Of a DNA stretch of 64,000 nucleotides, positions 51,601 through 64,000 are shown piece by piece. Each line of letters begins with the position of its first letter. Position 1 is the first letter of the stretch. The notes beneath the pieces were generated by a model that saw only the letters and a list, made by a program, of their open reading frames with translations, was not told where the DNA came from and did not search any database. Source of the stretch: Syngnathus acus (Eukaryota; Chordata; Actinopteri; Syngnathiformes; Syngnathidae); the NCBI RefSeq assembly GCF_901709675.1, contig NC_051106.1, positions 6,644,001-6,708,000 of the forward strand. Reading direction: 5' to 3'. Both the position numbers and the translations under genes were made by a program.

Positions 51601-53032
51601 CTACTACCCAGAGGACAGTGTACAGGAAAGCCTGAGCCAAGTTTCCAACCATTGTGAAATTCACTGATGTGATACGGACATGTTTTGACATTGATGCTAT
51701 CGCTAGCACCATCCCGCCTATACGCCAGGGAATGATTTCGCAAACCAGACCAAGTACACGCGACATCTTGAAAAGACAGATGATTCCAACCGAACTCAGT
51801 ATTTGTCAATTGTGCTACGTCGCTAATGTTAATGCAATTCCATCGCATAACAATCATTCTAAAACTATTATCACCATTTATGGTGGCACCCCGAACTGTT
51901 ATTGTCTGACTGCATTCCTTTGCGTTGCGATCAACCTTTCATTTTGCCGGCCAGTTACGGAAGAATATAGTGCAACGATTGTTGTGATTCTTATGCCAGT
52001 TTTATCTTAGTAAAGCTTGAAAATAGCTCTGGAGGCGATCTTTTTTAACTCTGGTCTACTCTTATAAAATAAACAGAAGCTGCCAGCTACTTCTATGGCT
52101 GCTCTGCTATTTCTCTTCAGTCTCAAAGTTCAGCTGCCAAGCACTTCCTGGTGCTGTTGTTGTTGCTGCGCGAGTCGGACCCTGCCCAAGCGGGAGTGAG
52201 CCATTCTTTGACTGGTGGTGCAGAATTGATAGGCTGATATCGTTTCCTTTTAAGGTCAATTGTGTCTGAAATTCTTGGCATGGCGGATGCGGCTAGCTAG
52301 CTAAAGCACTAATTTAGCAGCATTCTTTAGCTTGGTACACACCTGGAGGAAAAGCGGAACGGACGTTTGGGTGGAATGAGAGGGGTGGGTGTTTATATTA
52401 GAACCACTTTTAATATTTTATTTTACCAGTTGCACAAGAAAGATGAGTTGTGAAAGTATGCACCAGATGTAATATTGGGATTGGCCAGTAGGGGGCCTAA
52501 CTGAATATTTGTGAACGATACGAATACAAATGTTGTTCTGTACAAGATCAAGTCATCTTGCACATGTTTCAAAAATGGAAAGTAGGGCGAACGTTAGCTA
52601 CAATAAACAGAAAAAATATGATAACTGGTCAATTGAGTTGATAAACTTTAGCCCATGCAACAGAATGTTTAATGACCCCAAAATGAGTCATGCTAATTAA
52701 ATGTGTCGCACATGTGGAACACATTCAGTCTAAGCAAATTTATGCCCTTTAATTAGGCCAACAGGACAAGCAGCCTTAACTATCCGATAACTTAAAACTA
52801 TAAATCTTAAATTATTAGGGTGACTGACTACTTTGTTGCCAGTTGAGGGACTCAGGGGGAAAAAAGTGGGCAATAGAAACTAAGAACCAGAAGCTTTCGA
52901 CTCTTTACACCTACAGGAACACTCATGGACAATAAATCATACCTCCAAAAAGCTGATGACCTCAGCAAACTTTTATAGTCATATAGTCGAACTGGATAAA
53001 TGCAGTGAAATTGTACGGCGAAGTGAAGAGGT

Positions 53033-53052
53033 GGGGGGGGGGGGGGGGGGGG
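53033..53052. repeat. Poly-G tract
   Basis: This is a run of 20 guanines in a gene-free stretch, and could form a quadruplex. Confidence 0.85.
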
Positions 53053-54612
53053 CAAAGTGGCTGGGCTTCACAAATAAACCCAGACGCTTGGAGAAAGGGA
53101 GGAAACGGGCTGAGGTTGGATCATAAAATATGCCTGGTATTCAACAATGTTCCACAGTGCACAAATGAGCCTCTCAGGGACCTGCGAACGTTACACGATT
53201 CCTGCGAGGCTCCTGGGACCAAATGAGTCTGTGCATTCCTTTCGCAACTCCAAAAGCGTTATCTCACGATAAAGCCACCTTAAACTGTCAAGTGATTCCT
53301 GCCTAAGGACAACAAAGAGTCAATCATTAACTTGTTTTTATACAAATAGGTCCGCCTGGTTGCTTTTCGTTCAAGTAGAAACAGCCTGAGGTGATGGCAA
53401 CAAATATCGGTATGAGCTTCTGCGGTAAAACAAAACAACTTACTCAACATTACCTGACTAACAAACAATACCTGACTTTCATACAATCACAGAAGAGACT
53501 TACTCAACTTTGGAATTGCGAATACAAAAGACAAACCCAGCGCATTCTTTAGCTGCCGTAGCTATTGGCCTCGTTGGTTCTATCGTGAGAATGAGCTTCA
53601 AAAGCACTAATGGCATGTTACGAGAAACAATTGGATGAAACCAAAATAACACAATCATTAAAAAATAACAAAGCAGAAACGAAGCGCTGGAAATAGCCGA
53701 GCGGTTCTGGTCTGCTAGCATCTGCACCACAGTGATCGAGGCATACCGAGAAATGGGCCAATGGAGGAATGAAGAAAGAAGAAAATTGATTTTTAAATCC
53801 ATCTATAAGCATCTCAAACTATATAAGGGCGCTATTATGAAAAGGAAGAGAAGAATATTTATTCTGAGTCATTTTATTGTGTTGCCGTTTTGAAGCGCTG
53901 TTAACTGCTTGAGGCTGTTGTCTCGTGAGCCATTGATGAGCTGTTTGCGCTGTGGTTTTGGGTCTGCCAGACAACCGTCCTCTAAGCGTCCAAGATAAAC
54001 TGTTGCTGGAGAAAACAGTCCTCAGACACTTGCTGTCACGTCATTATGACTCGCACAAGACTGTCTGTCTTTTTGTCGTTTGGACGAGACAAATCAAACG
54101 GCTGATGCGTAAAGTTAGCCCATTCAGAATTTAGATTGGAAATAATTGGAATTATTTTTGTTCCCATTTCTGTTTGAACTTGTTAACTGGATTGACCTGC
54201 TTGACAATTCCATGAAAACCGGAGAAATGTTCAGGGTCCACAAAGAGGTGAAGATAAAAAAAATAACAAACGACAAAGCAGTAGCCGAGCAAAAGACAGG
54301 GGAAGTGATTAATAGCCAGGTTGCGATGGCGACCCAACATTCTTCTCTCTGAAAACATGTATATTTGCTGATCACAAGTAAAATAATCTGCAAAAGGAAT
54401 TTTATTTTGATAACCGCCCCTGTAGATCCAAAACCTGGACCAGAGTGTTGCGTTTCCCCTTGTACGGTTCACCTAACTTATCTCAAAACTCATGAAGCCC
54501 GTGTGAAGGTCCAAGTTTTGGAAGTCACACAGGGATAATGAAACTATCGCCAGTCATTGATCCAATCACAGGCTCCCTTCTAACAATCAATGAGATTGAT
54601 ATCCATCTATGG

Positions 54613-54773
54613 CAGGGGTCTCAAACTCCAGTCCTCGGGGGCCGCATTCCTACATGTTTTCCAAGTTTCCCTCGTTAAACACACCTGATTCAAATGATCG
54701 GTTCATCCTCACGTTCGCTAACCCTAACCCTAACCCCAACCCAAACCCCGAGGACTGGAGTTTGAGACCCCTG
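54613..54773. mobile_element. hAT-type non-autonomous transposon carrying telomere-like repeats
   Basis: The element begins CAGGGGTCTCAAACTCCAGT followed by CCTCGGGG and ends with the inverted copy CCCCGAGGACTGGAGTTTGA then GACCCCTG, giving near-perfect terminal repeats of about 28 bases. It is flanked by 8-base direct repeats, ATCTATGG (54605-54612) and GTCTATGG (54774-54781), identical at seven positions. An 8-base duplication and CAGGGGTCTC-type ends are hallmarks of hAT elements. At 161 bases it has no transposase. Its interior holds consecutive CCCTAA units at about 54719-54747, followed by degenerate copies. Confidence 0.8.
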
Positions 54774-57700
54774 GTCTATGGCATTTTGATTGGGGGTTAG
54801 CATTAAGCTAGCTAGCACATAGCTTCAGCTTCCTTGTTTTCTTTTTATAAATAAACTTAACAAAACATTAAATGTCATATTTAGAGACGTGACAACAACC
54901 CTGAGGAGAAGTAAAAGTGCTCAGTCGCCACAAACATGCTGTTTGGAGTCATTTTTATGAGTTTCCATTCAAAGGAATTAGATGTGCCACACTTGCCTTA
55001 TAGTTTTCCTTGGAGATCAAAAGATGAAGACATCAGACAAACCAATGTACTTTGATACAGCGCTTGAGGACAAAAGGCATCCACCCCAAACAAAAAAAAA
55101 AACAGCATTATTTGATCATTTATTAATGGCTACCACTTGTGAGAATGTCACTTAGTGGTTTCCATCATACAATACAAAATATTCAAAAGCTTCAGATCTG
55201 TACAGTCAAGTGTGTCACTCATCAGAGTGTCCTTAAACACTGATTCATGGACCTCTGGATGAACTCGACTTCTGCTGAGCCCTGCACCAGTTCTGACTTC
55301 CACAATAAACTCCTGCCAACCGCTGTCGCGTCAGTCAGTGGCCAATTGACTGCAAATAACAGACTAAAGCCTCATAAATCCTGGAGGAGCGAAGCAGTAA
55401 CTGTAGTCATGGGAGGGGATGTTGAAGGAGAGATATTATAGTACTGGGTAGAAAAACAATCAAAATGGTAAACGTGGTATCCAAGACTTACAAAAGCAGC
55501 TGCTGGGTGAAGAACATGTTGCCATTTATGGATGTTACTGACGTTTAGTACATGTTGGGCCACTGTAGGTGGCACAAGGGGATTTATTTAACCTAATTTT
55601 ACTTAGACTTCCCACCAATCCGATATGTATTTTGAGCTTAGCTGTAGAGTCAATCTGACAATCTGATCAATAATGTCATTGATCATATCTTCTCCTTGTG
55701 TGCCTACTAATCAGTCCCACTGCTTTCCTTTCTGATATAATTTATACTAAGCAACTTACTGATTATTCAGTATCATGGCTCAAAAGATTCTAATGCGTTA
55801 CGCCGCAAATTAGACCTGCTCCGAGCTGGTCTAAAGTCAAATCTACTTTGTTACCAAATTGTCAGGTTTTTGTAAAGAGGCTTTTGATCGTTGGAGGACA
55901 GATGGTTGGTTATCTCAAAGTACACTGCACGCTATACTAGAATTTGAGATTTGAAGTCTTAGTGATTTAGTCTGAATCCTCATCAGGATCACAATGAGAG
56001 CGTGACGTTCATTCCCTCTCTGGTCTGTCAGCTTGGTCACTCTTCAAGAAGAATGCACCTTGAACCAGACTGGAATGGCTCCTGAAATATGCCAAATATG
56101 CTCCTGAACACCCCGCCTAGCCCACCCCCACCTCACCTCTCCTTAGAAGATATAGCCCTGTTAGGTCCAAAGCCTACCCAGTCCCCCCCCCAAACCCACA
56201 ACATTCCTGCGCTGTACAGTTCACTGAAAGCACGCACATTTAACAACACAAGGATCACACAGACAATGTTAAGAACATTAGTAAGGCAAGTTTCCACCCA
56301 GCTGACCCAGACGCGGCTTTTCAGGGTAGGTAGTTCGGATTTCTTTTCATTAATGTCCAAAAATACTCCTTGGCCAAGTAGGCGAGGAAAGCGGGGTAGT
56401 ATGGTGGGGGCTCTATTTCTGTAAGGTCAATTCAAGCACATGTAAAAAAAGTCCCAAAAAAATTCATAAGAAATGTAGCGCCCACATCCCGTCTTTCTCA
56501 CCTCCCTGCGTGTTGGCTCACTGTGCCTCCTACATGCTTTTGAAAACCATTTCCTTCTTTCCCTCGAACCATAAACAAGGTAGCCTGCCCGGCCGGTATC
56601 AGAGCGAAAACTAGAGATCAAGGTACTTTCTTATTTGGGCTCAGCAAAACAACGAGTCACGCGTGTGAAGATAAAATGGCCGGAAGGAACCTCGCCACTG
56701 CGTTCCGAGTGAACAAAATTTGATCAGCAACTACACATTATGACTGTTTGAAAGATATTAGACCAACAGAAGCTATACATGCTAATGATTAGCTAACACA
56801 CCCATAAATAATGAAGGACATTGTAGCGTAGCATCTTTGGACTTGACACTGACTTAATCGTTGTTCTCTGATGGAAGCTAAACGAAGACCAGATGATGAT
56901 GTTCTAAGGTTACACGCGATAGTTCACGAACCTTCACATGGACCACGGAAGAGCAGCCTTGTGGAAGACAACGTGGGGCAACTGGTGTTCATAAATTACC
57001 TGAATTATGGCATTAGGAAGCAGTTTGGAAGCTTGGCTCGGATTGTCGTTACATCCTTGTGAATAATTCACACAAAATGGGGGTATCAAAGTATGGAAGA
57101 CATCCGTTAAGTGCCAAGTGGCGTCAAAACGGCAATGAATTATGCGAAACCTTTGGCTCGTAAATTTGTTCTCGTGCTACCTTTCCGCTATCATCTCGAT
57201 CAAAAGACCTCCACCAAGGTTTAACAATAAGATCTTATCTCCTCTCTTGACCTATCTGGCTTCTTCCTTGATGCCACACCCATTGAAAAATTCAAAAGCG
57301 AAGGAGAATTCCTGAATCAAAAAGGAAAGCAGATGTCTTTCAAATAATTGCTAAGTTGACAAGCTAGCTTGCGTGTCACCCGGTGGAACTGAAGGATTTT
57401 CCCCTTAAGCAGCAATTGAGGTGGCGTGTCAGTAGTTTCGAGTTTCAAATGAAAGCTTCAAATGATTTTCCTTAAACTTGATGACTCAGAATAGTCAGCA
57501 GATCTGCGGCGGAGGTCTGAAGCGCATAGCAATAATTAGCCTGCAGTGAAGTTTGGCAAACCTTCAGTGAGTTCAATTAAAACAAAATCTATTCAAATTA
57601 AAGAAGATTTCAACTTCATCAATGCAGATCTTCACGATGGAGTTCTTGCCTGGGTTCCAGCAGGAAGGCCTCCATTGGACCAAAACGGGCCCACCGGCTT

Positions 57701-59788
57701 TGCCCGTAATGAGGAAGTTGTTGGCATGCTTTAGTGGGTCTAACGAAAGGGGCTTCATTCACCCTCACACACGCGAGAGAGTTGTCCAGCTTCAACATGG
57801 GATTCTTAAATGGCCAGTACGCAAAGACAATTTTCTGGAATGAGCTTTGTGGGTGTGCCAGTATGTGAAATCTCAGATCTGAAATGTACTCATGAACTGT
57901 TTGCTGAGTGACTGACATCTTAGCTCTTAGAACCTGATGACTGACGTACAACGGCCGGGAGCAGAATCTTTCAAAAATTGCTTTGGCATAGACAGATACT
58001 CTCGCAATGGTACACAGAGTTCAAGTGCAATCACAAGAGTGTCACGGTCGATCGCTGATAAAGAACTCGATGAGGGTGTAGCAGATATAAAGTATGTAGG
58101 TCATATTTTAATTGTTGCTGGGAGTCAAAGGACAAATTCCTCAGTAGCAATGGCAGAAATGGGACACTGTTGAAACACGTCGGTCAGTGACGACACGTTT
58201 CCAAAACAGCCATCTTTATCACTTAATACAAAAAGTCAGAATAGCTTAAAAAAAATTCAAAGCTGTACATCCAAATCATTTTTATCTCCCGGCAGATCCG
58301 CTAATGGACAATGACTCCAGCTGTCCTGCACATTGTCAACAGCCTCCGTCCCGGATACTGAGCCCATTAATGGCATTATCACAAAACACACACTTGGAAA
58401 AGGACACACAGTCGTGGGAGGCTCGAATACGAGTTTTCTCTGGCTGCTATTTCAAGAGGAAGCTTTTTTTGTAATGCGTAAAATCCCACTCAATGTACAG
58501 TGCCGTTCTATTCCGGGGCGAGAATGTTTAGCAGGCCTAAAAGCGGGTCCACCACTAAATATAATCGGCACCATCCGGTCCTAATTCTTCATGCGCTATC
58601 CATTGCATTTAATATCACGGTTACGCCGCATGTGCTTTGAGAATCAACTGACCTTTGCACATTTATTCCGGAACTACTCTGATACCGCCGCTTGTTTTAT
58701 TAGTCACCTGTTTTACCGTAATAATTTCCGGCTAAAAAAAAAAAATCCAAGCCGTTTTAACGCACTTGCGTAACTTGACGTCAGATGTAATTCCACACTA
58801 ATGTTACCATGCTTTACTAACAGCAGGGGGCTCTGTGAATAAAACTTGATGTGCGGATTGGCCGGAACGCTACCGCTGACAAGCCCGGTTGGATATATTC
58901 CCGGTGGTTTGATTCTCCTAACAGAAAGCCTCAATACTTTTTATTTAATCCCCAGGAACGGTCATCTAGCCACTGTTTAATCCCTCAGGTCGAAAGCCTA
59001 GGCTGATAATTACACTTATTGGACACCCCTAATGATTAGTTTTTGGTTTCACCCAAAGCAGGCCATGCTTGCTAGTTTTGTGGGGCCGTCATGGGGCGAG
59101 TGGAAAACCAATCACGCAAGGGATGGTTTAGAGAAGAGGGAGAGGTATGATTAGAAAGAACTTCTCAACCAGGATGTGGTCCAAACTATTTGTCTTCTCG
59201 GTCAAACAAGACAAGTTCATTCAAGGAAACTATCGCTACTAAATCTCCAAGTACAAAGACTATTCAGAATTCAATCCAAATTTCCAATGAGGACGGTTCG
59301 AATGCGAAGACACAGAATGGAGTTGGGGGAAGGGGCGAGTCAACCATGAAATGTATTGATAGTATCAGAGCCAAAAGAGAGGCAGGACACAGTCTGTGTG
59401 AAAGGATATTCCGAGATGGGTGTGAAGATTTTCACTCACTGAGGTCATTGTGATTCATAAGAGTTGAATCGAGCCGAAAGTTAGAACACAAATTCCTAAG
59501 ACTGGATCATTTTGCCTTATATGTTACATCTTAAACTTCAAAACCTCCACATGTAATAAACCATCCCAGGGAGCAAGTAACCAAAAACCTTTTTTCGCAC
59601 ACACGTGCAAATATATCAACACATACGTGCAGATTTGCACGGCTTCAAAGCCGTGTCTCAGCAGGTGTGAACAACAACCCGCCTTTCCAGAAAGTCTTTG
59701 GTAATGTTTTTCCTTCTTCTTGCTCACCTTCATGTTGCAAACAGGTCAAGGCAAGTTCCCACCACCTCAGTCGCTCCCTGTGCTGCTT

Positions 59789-59805
59789 TTTTTTTTTTTT
59801 TTTTT
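59789..59805. repeat. Poly-T tract
   Basis: This uninterrupted T run, and a similar one near 60378-60398, lie in gene-free sequence. They could be A-tails of inserted retroposons on the opposite strand, but no body could be defined. Confidence 0.6.
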
Positions 59806-60648
59806 ATGAGCCCCACCTGGCAGATTATTCTTCCAGCCAGGACAACTACCAATTCTACCGTTGACACACTGCTCTATTGGTAGTACAGGACACACATTGC
59901 ACTGTTTTGCCTTTAGCCACCTCGGGTCAGTGCATGCACTATAGCACAACACATGCAATGAACACAAACATGTGTGTGTGTTTGTTAAAGCATAAACATC
60001 CATTGCTTAAATTGTAATAACAGCAACATCGATGCTAATCCTTAGATTTTCTATGGAGTTTTGCACTGTTAGCATTACGCTAGTAGAAGTTATGTGGTTG
60101 TTTTGAATACAATGTCTTTGTTTTGTTTAGTGGGACTTTAACTTTAACAATAAACAACTTGAAACACTCCATAAAGAGACTTTGTATTAGCTAAAGTTTG
60201 CAACCTGTTAAAGTGGACTTCTCAAATGTTTCAAATATATTATTTAAGTTTCTGGTAGATCTTGTCCTAATCCACAAAATGTACCTTGAGATAACATATG
60301 CTATAAAAATAAAAGTCACGTTTTATGATAACGGATACTGTCTCCAAGGCCGAATAAAAAATCCAAAAGGTATTAATTTTTTTTTTTTTTTTTTTTGCTG
60401 CCCAACGAGATGCCTGCCCTGCTGTGTGACAGCTACCTGCTGTGATTTATATAATTAAGCCAGTACTTTCAATTAACACACTTTTAGAAGACAAAAAAAC
60501 ACATTTCGGAGAGTTAAACGTGTTTTAAAGTTATTTGGATTGTATTGAACGGAAGAGAAGCCCAAACAATCACTTGGTTGGTTCGGGTACAAAGTCTCTC
60601 TGTTGCTAGCTTACTGCCACACCAATTTACTTTTTTTTTTTTTTAACA

Positions 60649-60707
60649 AGCAAAAAAAAAAAAAAAAGAAAAAAAAAAAAAAAAAAAAGAAAAGAAAAAA
60701 GAACAGA
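60649..60707. repeat. A-rich low-complexity tract
   Basis: About 60 bases are nearly all adenine with scattered guanine. Open frames spanning it are artefacts of low complexity. Confidence 0.85.
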
Positions 60708-60852
60708 TGGCAAGCAAAAAATAAATTGTTAAAATATATTTTTTTAAAGAAATACAGATTCTTAAGCGGTTTCCTGGACGCAATTTGGCAGTGACTACAG
60801 GCAGCTGTGGCATGTTCATGTTCGCGGAGATTCTCAACTTCAGCCGAGAGAC

Positions 60853-61560
60853 CTGTCGTCGTCGTCGTGGCCCGGTGAGACCTTTTAAAATAGCTATAAA
60901 TATGACAAACACACCGCCAAATGTCGGTTAAAACTGTTGTGTAGTGACATTTCTTGTCGCGTCGAAGATACATTGAAACACCTGAGCATTTTTTGGGCTA
61001 AAATCGAGCGGAGGAGGGAGAAGAGGGTTGGAGGGGGGGAAACTTGCCGCAGTTGAAACACTTGTGCCGCCCCGGCTCATGTTAGCTTATGTCCGGCCAC
61101 ACAAACATGAAAACGGGACATATAGCCGTACCTCAAAATGTGTTCCGTTGTAAATCGGGAAGAGACAGCAATAAATCCACAAAAAGCTGCCACCGGCGGC
61201 TGGAGTTTTGCTCACGCGGCCCCGGTCGCCCTCACTGCGGCCGCGGAGGAGAAGACAAGTTCATCCCGCTTTCTGATTGCCTTACGGAGCCTATTCCACC
61301 TTTCCCTTTCCCCTTAAATCAGCGGCCCTTTTCTCTCGGATATCCCCTTCCCGAGTCCGTTCGAGATCAAACCATCACATTCCACCGCGTCCCAACAATG
61401 ACAAAGGTGGGTTTTCCTTTTTTTTCTCTCCTCCTGTTGCCGGAGCAGGACCCACCCCTCGGGATGGCTCTGCCCGCTCTGACCGCAAAGAGAACGCCCT
61501 TCCCCGGCTGCGAGGTCCCGCCTCTCCACCCCGCCTTCTTGTTCCTCCGCATACGCATAC
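60853..61560 (-). promoter_or_regulatory. luzp1: CpG-rich region, possible luzp1 first exon and promoter
   Basis: CpG and GC content rise sharply over about 61040-61560 compared with the AT-rich flanks. On the minus strand two usable donors follow it: GAG|GTACGG at 61131 and CAG|GTCTCT at 60852, the latter after a short ACG/GAC trinucleotide run. One may end the first non-coding exon of luzp1. A + strand donor, ACAAAG|GTGGGT at 61405, means a gene in the other direction is possible too. The 195-codon + frame at 61089-61676 is probably a by-product of GC-rich sequence. Confidence 0.35.
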
Positions 61561-64000
61561 AAGAGCGAGTCAGGCGGGTGAGCACAGCCAATGTGGCATA
61601 TTTCCTCTCGTACAGGCACAATGCTGCACAGGAGCAAGTTGTGGCACGATCAAAATGTCTATTCTGTGCACTATAAAGTCACAAGGGCATCTGCAACTGC
61701 ATCAAAACAGCATTTGGTAATGCAGTTGATGTCAAGATTAAGAACAATCTCTTTTTAAGCTCCCCTCTCTACTTAAATCTACTGTTATGAGGAATAACAG
61801 GGCTGCAGAAATGTAATGATAGACTGCATTGCACATATGTATTTGTAGTAGTGGTAAGCAGTCAGGGACAGGAAGGCCTCTGCAAGGCATGAATACTATC
61901 TGAAGCACTGACCTACATTGAAAACATTTTTATATCTGTTCCATGGAATTGTATTTATCTTTTCCCAATGGTATTTCTCCTGGCTGCACTGTTTACACAC
62001 TCGTATTATTTGTAACCATTCCCCCCAAAGGTTTAGGAGATTGTTGTGTTGAAATAAAAATAAAAAGTCTTTCTACAGGTGTTGAAGATACCAAAGAAGT
62101 CAACATAGAAGTGCAATCTTTGGGATGCCGGTGTGAACCGAGCAATGACGCACAAGCTTGGAAAGCGTGGCAAAATGTGAGTCTGTTTTTACATTTTTGA
62201 CATAGCAGACACCATATAACAAGAACACCAAGTTCTGATTATGAAACAAATGTTCCCCATAGAAAAATAATGAGTCCAGAATCATGCATATGTCATTAAA
62301 ATGTCAAATCTTGAATTGTCTGCCCGGCATCTTTAGCAATTCCACTGCACAAGTTGAGATATACTTTGCTATTTTCATATCTGTCATGTTTCATCCTTCC
62401 GGGGAACGTTCACAAGCATGTTTCTGTCATGTGGGGAATTGGCGTCCATATATCAAACGACATAAACGCAAATACACGATGCAAAGCGCCAACACATGTT
62501 TTCCAGAACAGTCCGCCTTCCACTCTTTACTGTCAGGCCCACCTGATTCAGGAAGAGCTCGCAATCCAGTCAACATCCTTCCTAATTGCAAACATCCCTT
62601 TACCAGCCACGAAAATCAACTCCAAAAAGAATTTGTCGAGAGCACGCACATGCCTCTGCTTCTCTTTATTTTCTTGTGTTTCACACAGGAGTCATTTTCT
62701 TTATCTTATCCGGACGCAATTGCAAACAATTGCAGCAGCAGACTAATCTGCATAATCCTGTGCACATCTCTGAAATCACACACGATCAATAGTACAAGGG
62801 TCCAGCGGGGGGGGGGGGGGGTCGTCACCCGACGATAGTATGACGACATCATATTTACAGCGAGGGGAGAATTGAAACGCTACGACACGGCTTATGTAGC
62901 TTTACTACTTTGTGTTCTTTTAACAGCGAGCATGCGGATTAATGTGCTTAATTCACTGTCCTCCCAGAGCGGGTTATGGGCGGTATTTAAACACATATAA
63001 CCCAGATGAGTCCAAATGTGGGGCAGCATGTCGTGTGGGGAAACATGCACTTATCCTAAGGCGACCAGCATTGTGTGCATCACTGGTTTGGCGTCTCTTC
63101 AGTCTGAATGCATTGTTGCTCTCGTGCTACGGTCTTATTATGGAGGTAAAAATGGATGACATTTAAATAGAAATTCTTGGGTTTTGTCCATTTTTAAAAT
63201 ATGCTTCATGTGTTTTTAAAGGTTGGAAAAAAAAAAATGGCAGGCTACATTATAAGTGTGTACCAGTTACTGGGAAAAATCATTAATCATTTTTACGGGT
63301 TCTGCATCCTCTTGGGAAGAGAAAAGAATGGAGATGTGGCTGTCAAATTCACTTACAAAATACACCAAATAAGGATATAACTATACATGTTCATTTCAAA
63401 GTTGAATTGTATTAGCTATGAAATACATACCGTAAAGATAAATATGAGCTTTTTCACCACAGCGCCATGTGTTGGCGGAAGGGTGGAACTTCAAACATAT
63501 GAAAAAATGTTCTCCAGTGCAAGCCCATCAATTCCATAATTCCATCACTACTGTGTACTAAATATAATCTATGTATTACAATATGAATTCATCTGCAACC
63601 CCCCCCCCCCCCCACACACACACACACAACACCCCCCCCCCCCCTCCCCATTTCAGGGCCAGCCATTTTGACACTTGCTGTCAAATGAAAATGACATCAC
63701 AGTTGCACAGGCCAGGCTCAGGTTATGACCAATAACGGTTTGGTCATGTGACATCCCCAAGATTTTCATTCTAAACGTCACTAAAAGTCTCAAAGGACAG
63801 AAATATCCAACGAGCTTTGATAGACTGAAACTCAAAAACAAAACATCATGTCAAGTCTCATCTTATTTTGAAGTACAGATGTCCCTGCCTGTAAAGTTCA
63901 CCCTCCCATACTCGACTATTTCTCACTGTGGGGGGACATTCCTCAAACTACGCCTCTGGCATGCAGTAAATCTCCCTGAGAGAGATCTTACACTGGAGCG
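61561..64000. other. Gene-poor right edge
   Basis: No gene can be supported. A poly-G run lies at about 62808-62821. Open frames at 62284-62838 have no domain, splice or codon support. Confidence 0.5.
63599..63649. repeat. Compound poly-C and (CA)n tract
   Basis: About 15 cytosines, then nine CA units, then a further 14 or so cytosines make a compound low-complexity tract. Confidence 0.85.

Larger units (their letters stand above)
49117..60852. other. Gene-poor stretch
   Basis: Nearly 12 kb of unique AT-rich sequence holds no gene I can support on either strand. Repeats found in it are listed separately. It may be the long first intron of luzp1. Confidence 0.5.

Noticed and set aside
61089-61676. 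195-codon open frame on the + strand
   Set aside because: It lies in the GC-rich CpG region where stops are rare, has no domain or conserved segment, and overlaps a likely promoter and first exon on the other strand.
62284-62838. 184-codon open frame on the + strand
   Set aside because: No recognisable segment is present, it ends through a poly-G tract, and there is no splice or start support.
44363-64000. Hidden tRNA, rRNA, CRISPR or viral genes
   Set aside because: No tRNA-like A and B boxes with a cloverleaf, no ribosomal sequence, no spaced direct repeats and no retroviral protein motifs were recognised by eye.

Overview
This window is vertebrate nuclear DNA. It shows spliced genes with GT-AG introns, AATAAA polyadenylation signals, microsatellites and short non-autonomous DNA transposons. 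Many introns are only about 75-150 bases and the proteins match vertebrate families closely, which suggests a ray-finned fish with a compact genome, probably a percomorph teleost. The species cannot be named from sequence alone.

Layout. (1) 144-1171 (+): the last two visible exons of an unrecognised acidic, Ser-rich protein. (2) 1647-24481 (-): the complete cytoplasmic dynein 1 heavy chain gene, dync1h1. I placed 77 coding exons plus one alternative exon; the model closes in frame at 4640 codons. (3) 25447-27267 (-): a CDC50-family flippase subunit closest to TMEM30B, 340 codons in seven coding exons. (4) 29265-34345 (+): the LSD1 histone demethylase kdm1a, 833 codons in 19 coding exons, apparently sharing a divergent promoter region with tmem30. 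(5) 37506-44156 (-): luzp1, 1080 codons in five coding exons, with likely non-coding 5' exons at about 49.1 kb and in a CpG-rich region near 61 kb. The rest of 44.4-64 kb holds no gene I can support. It has simple repeats and small repeat or transposon relics.

Main discovery. Dync1h1 carries a tandemly duplicated exon pair at 9206-9401 and 8913-9108, exactly where the stalk enters the microtubule-binding domain. Both copies are 196 bases, open in the same frame, with matching splice phases and intact splice sites. They encode 66-residue versions that are 73% identical, with many synonymous differences. Because 196 is not a multiple of three, using both copies gives a stop codon inside the second copy, and using neither gives a stop eight codons into the next exon. 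The gene therefore appears built for mutually exclusive splicing that swaps the track-binding tip of the motor. I know of no description of this, but could not search.

Functional links: dync1h1 is the minus-end microtubule motor, luzp1 an actin and centrosome-associated coiled-coil protein, tmem30b a P4-ATPase chaperone, and kdm1a a chromatin enzyme. They are neighbours, not an operon. Kdm1a-luzp1 adjacency matches human 1p36, whereas DYNC1H1 and TMEM30B are on human chromosome 14, so the order seen here joins two human synteny blocks.
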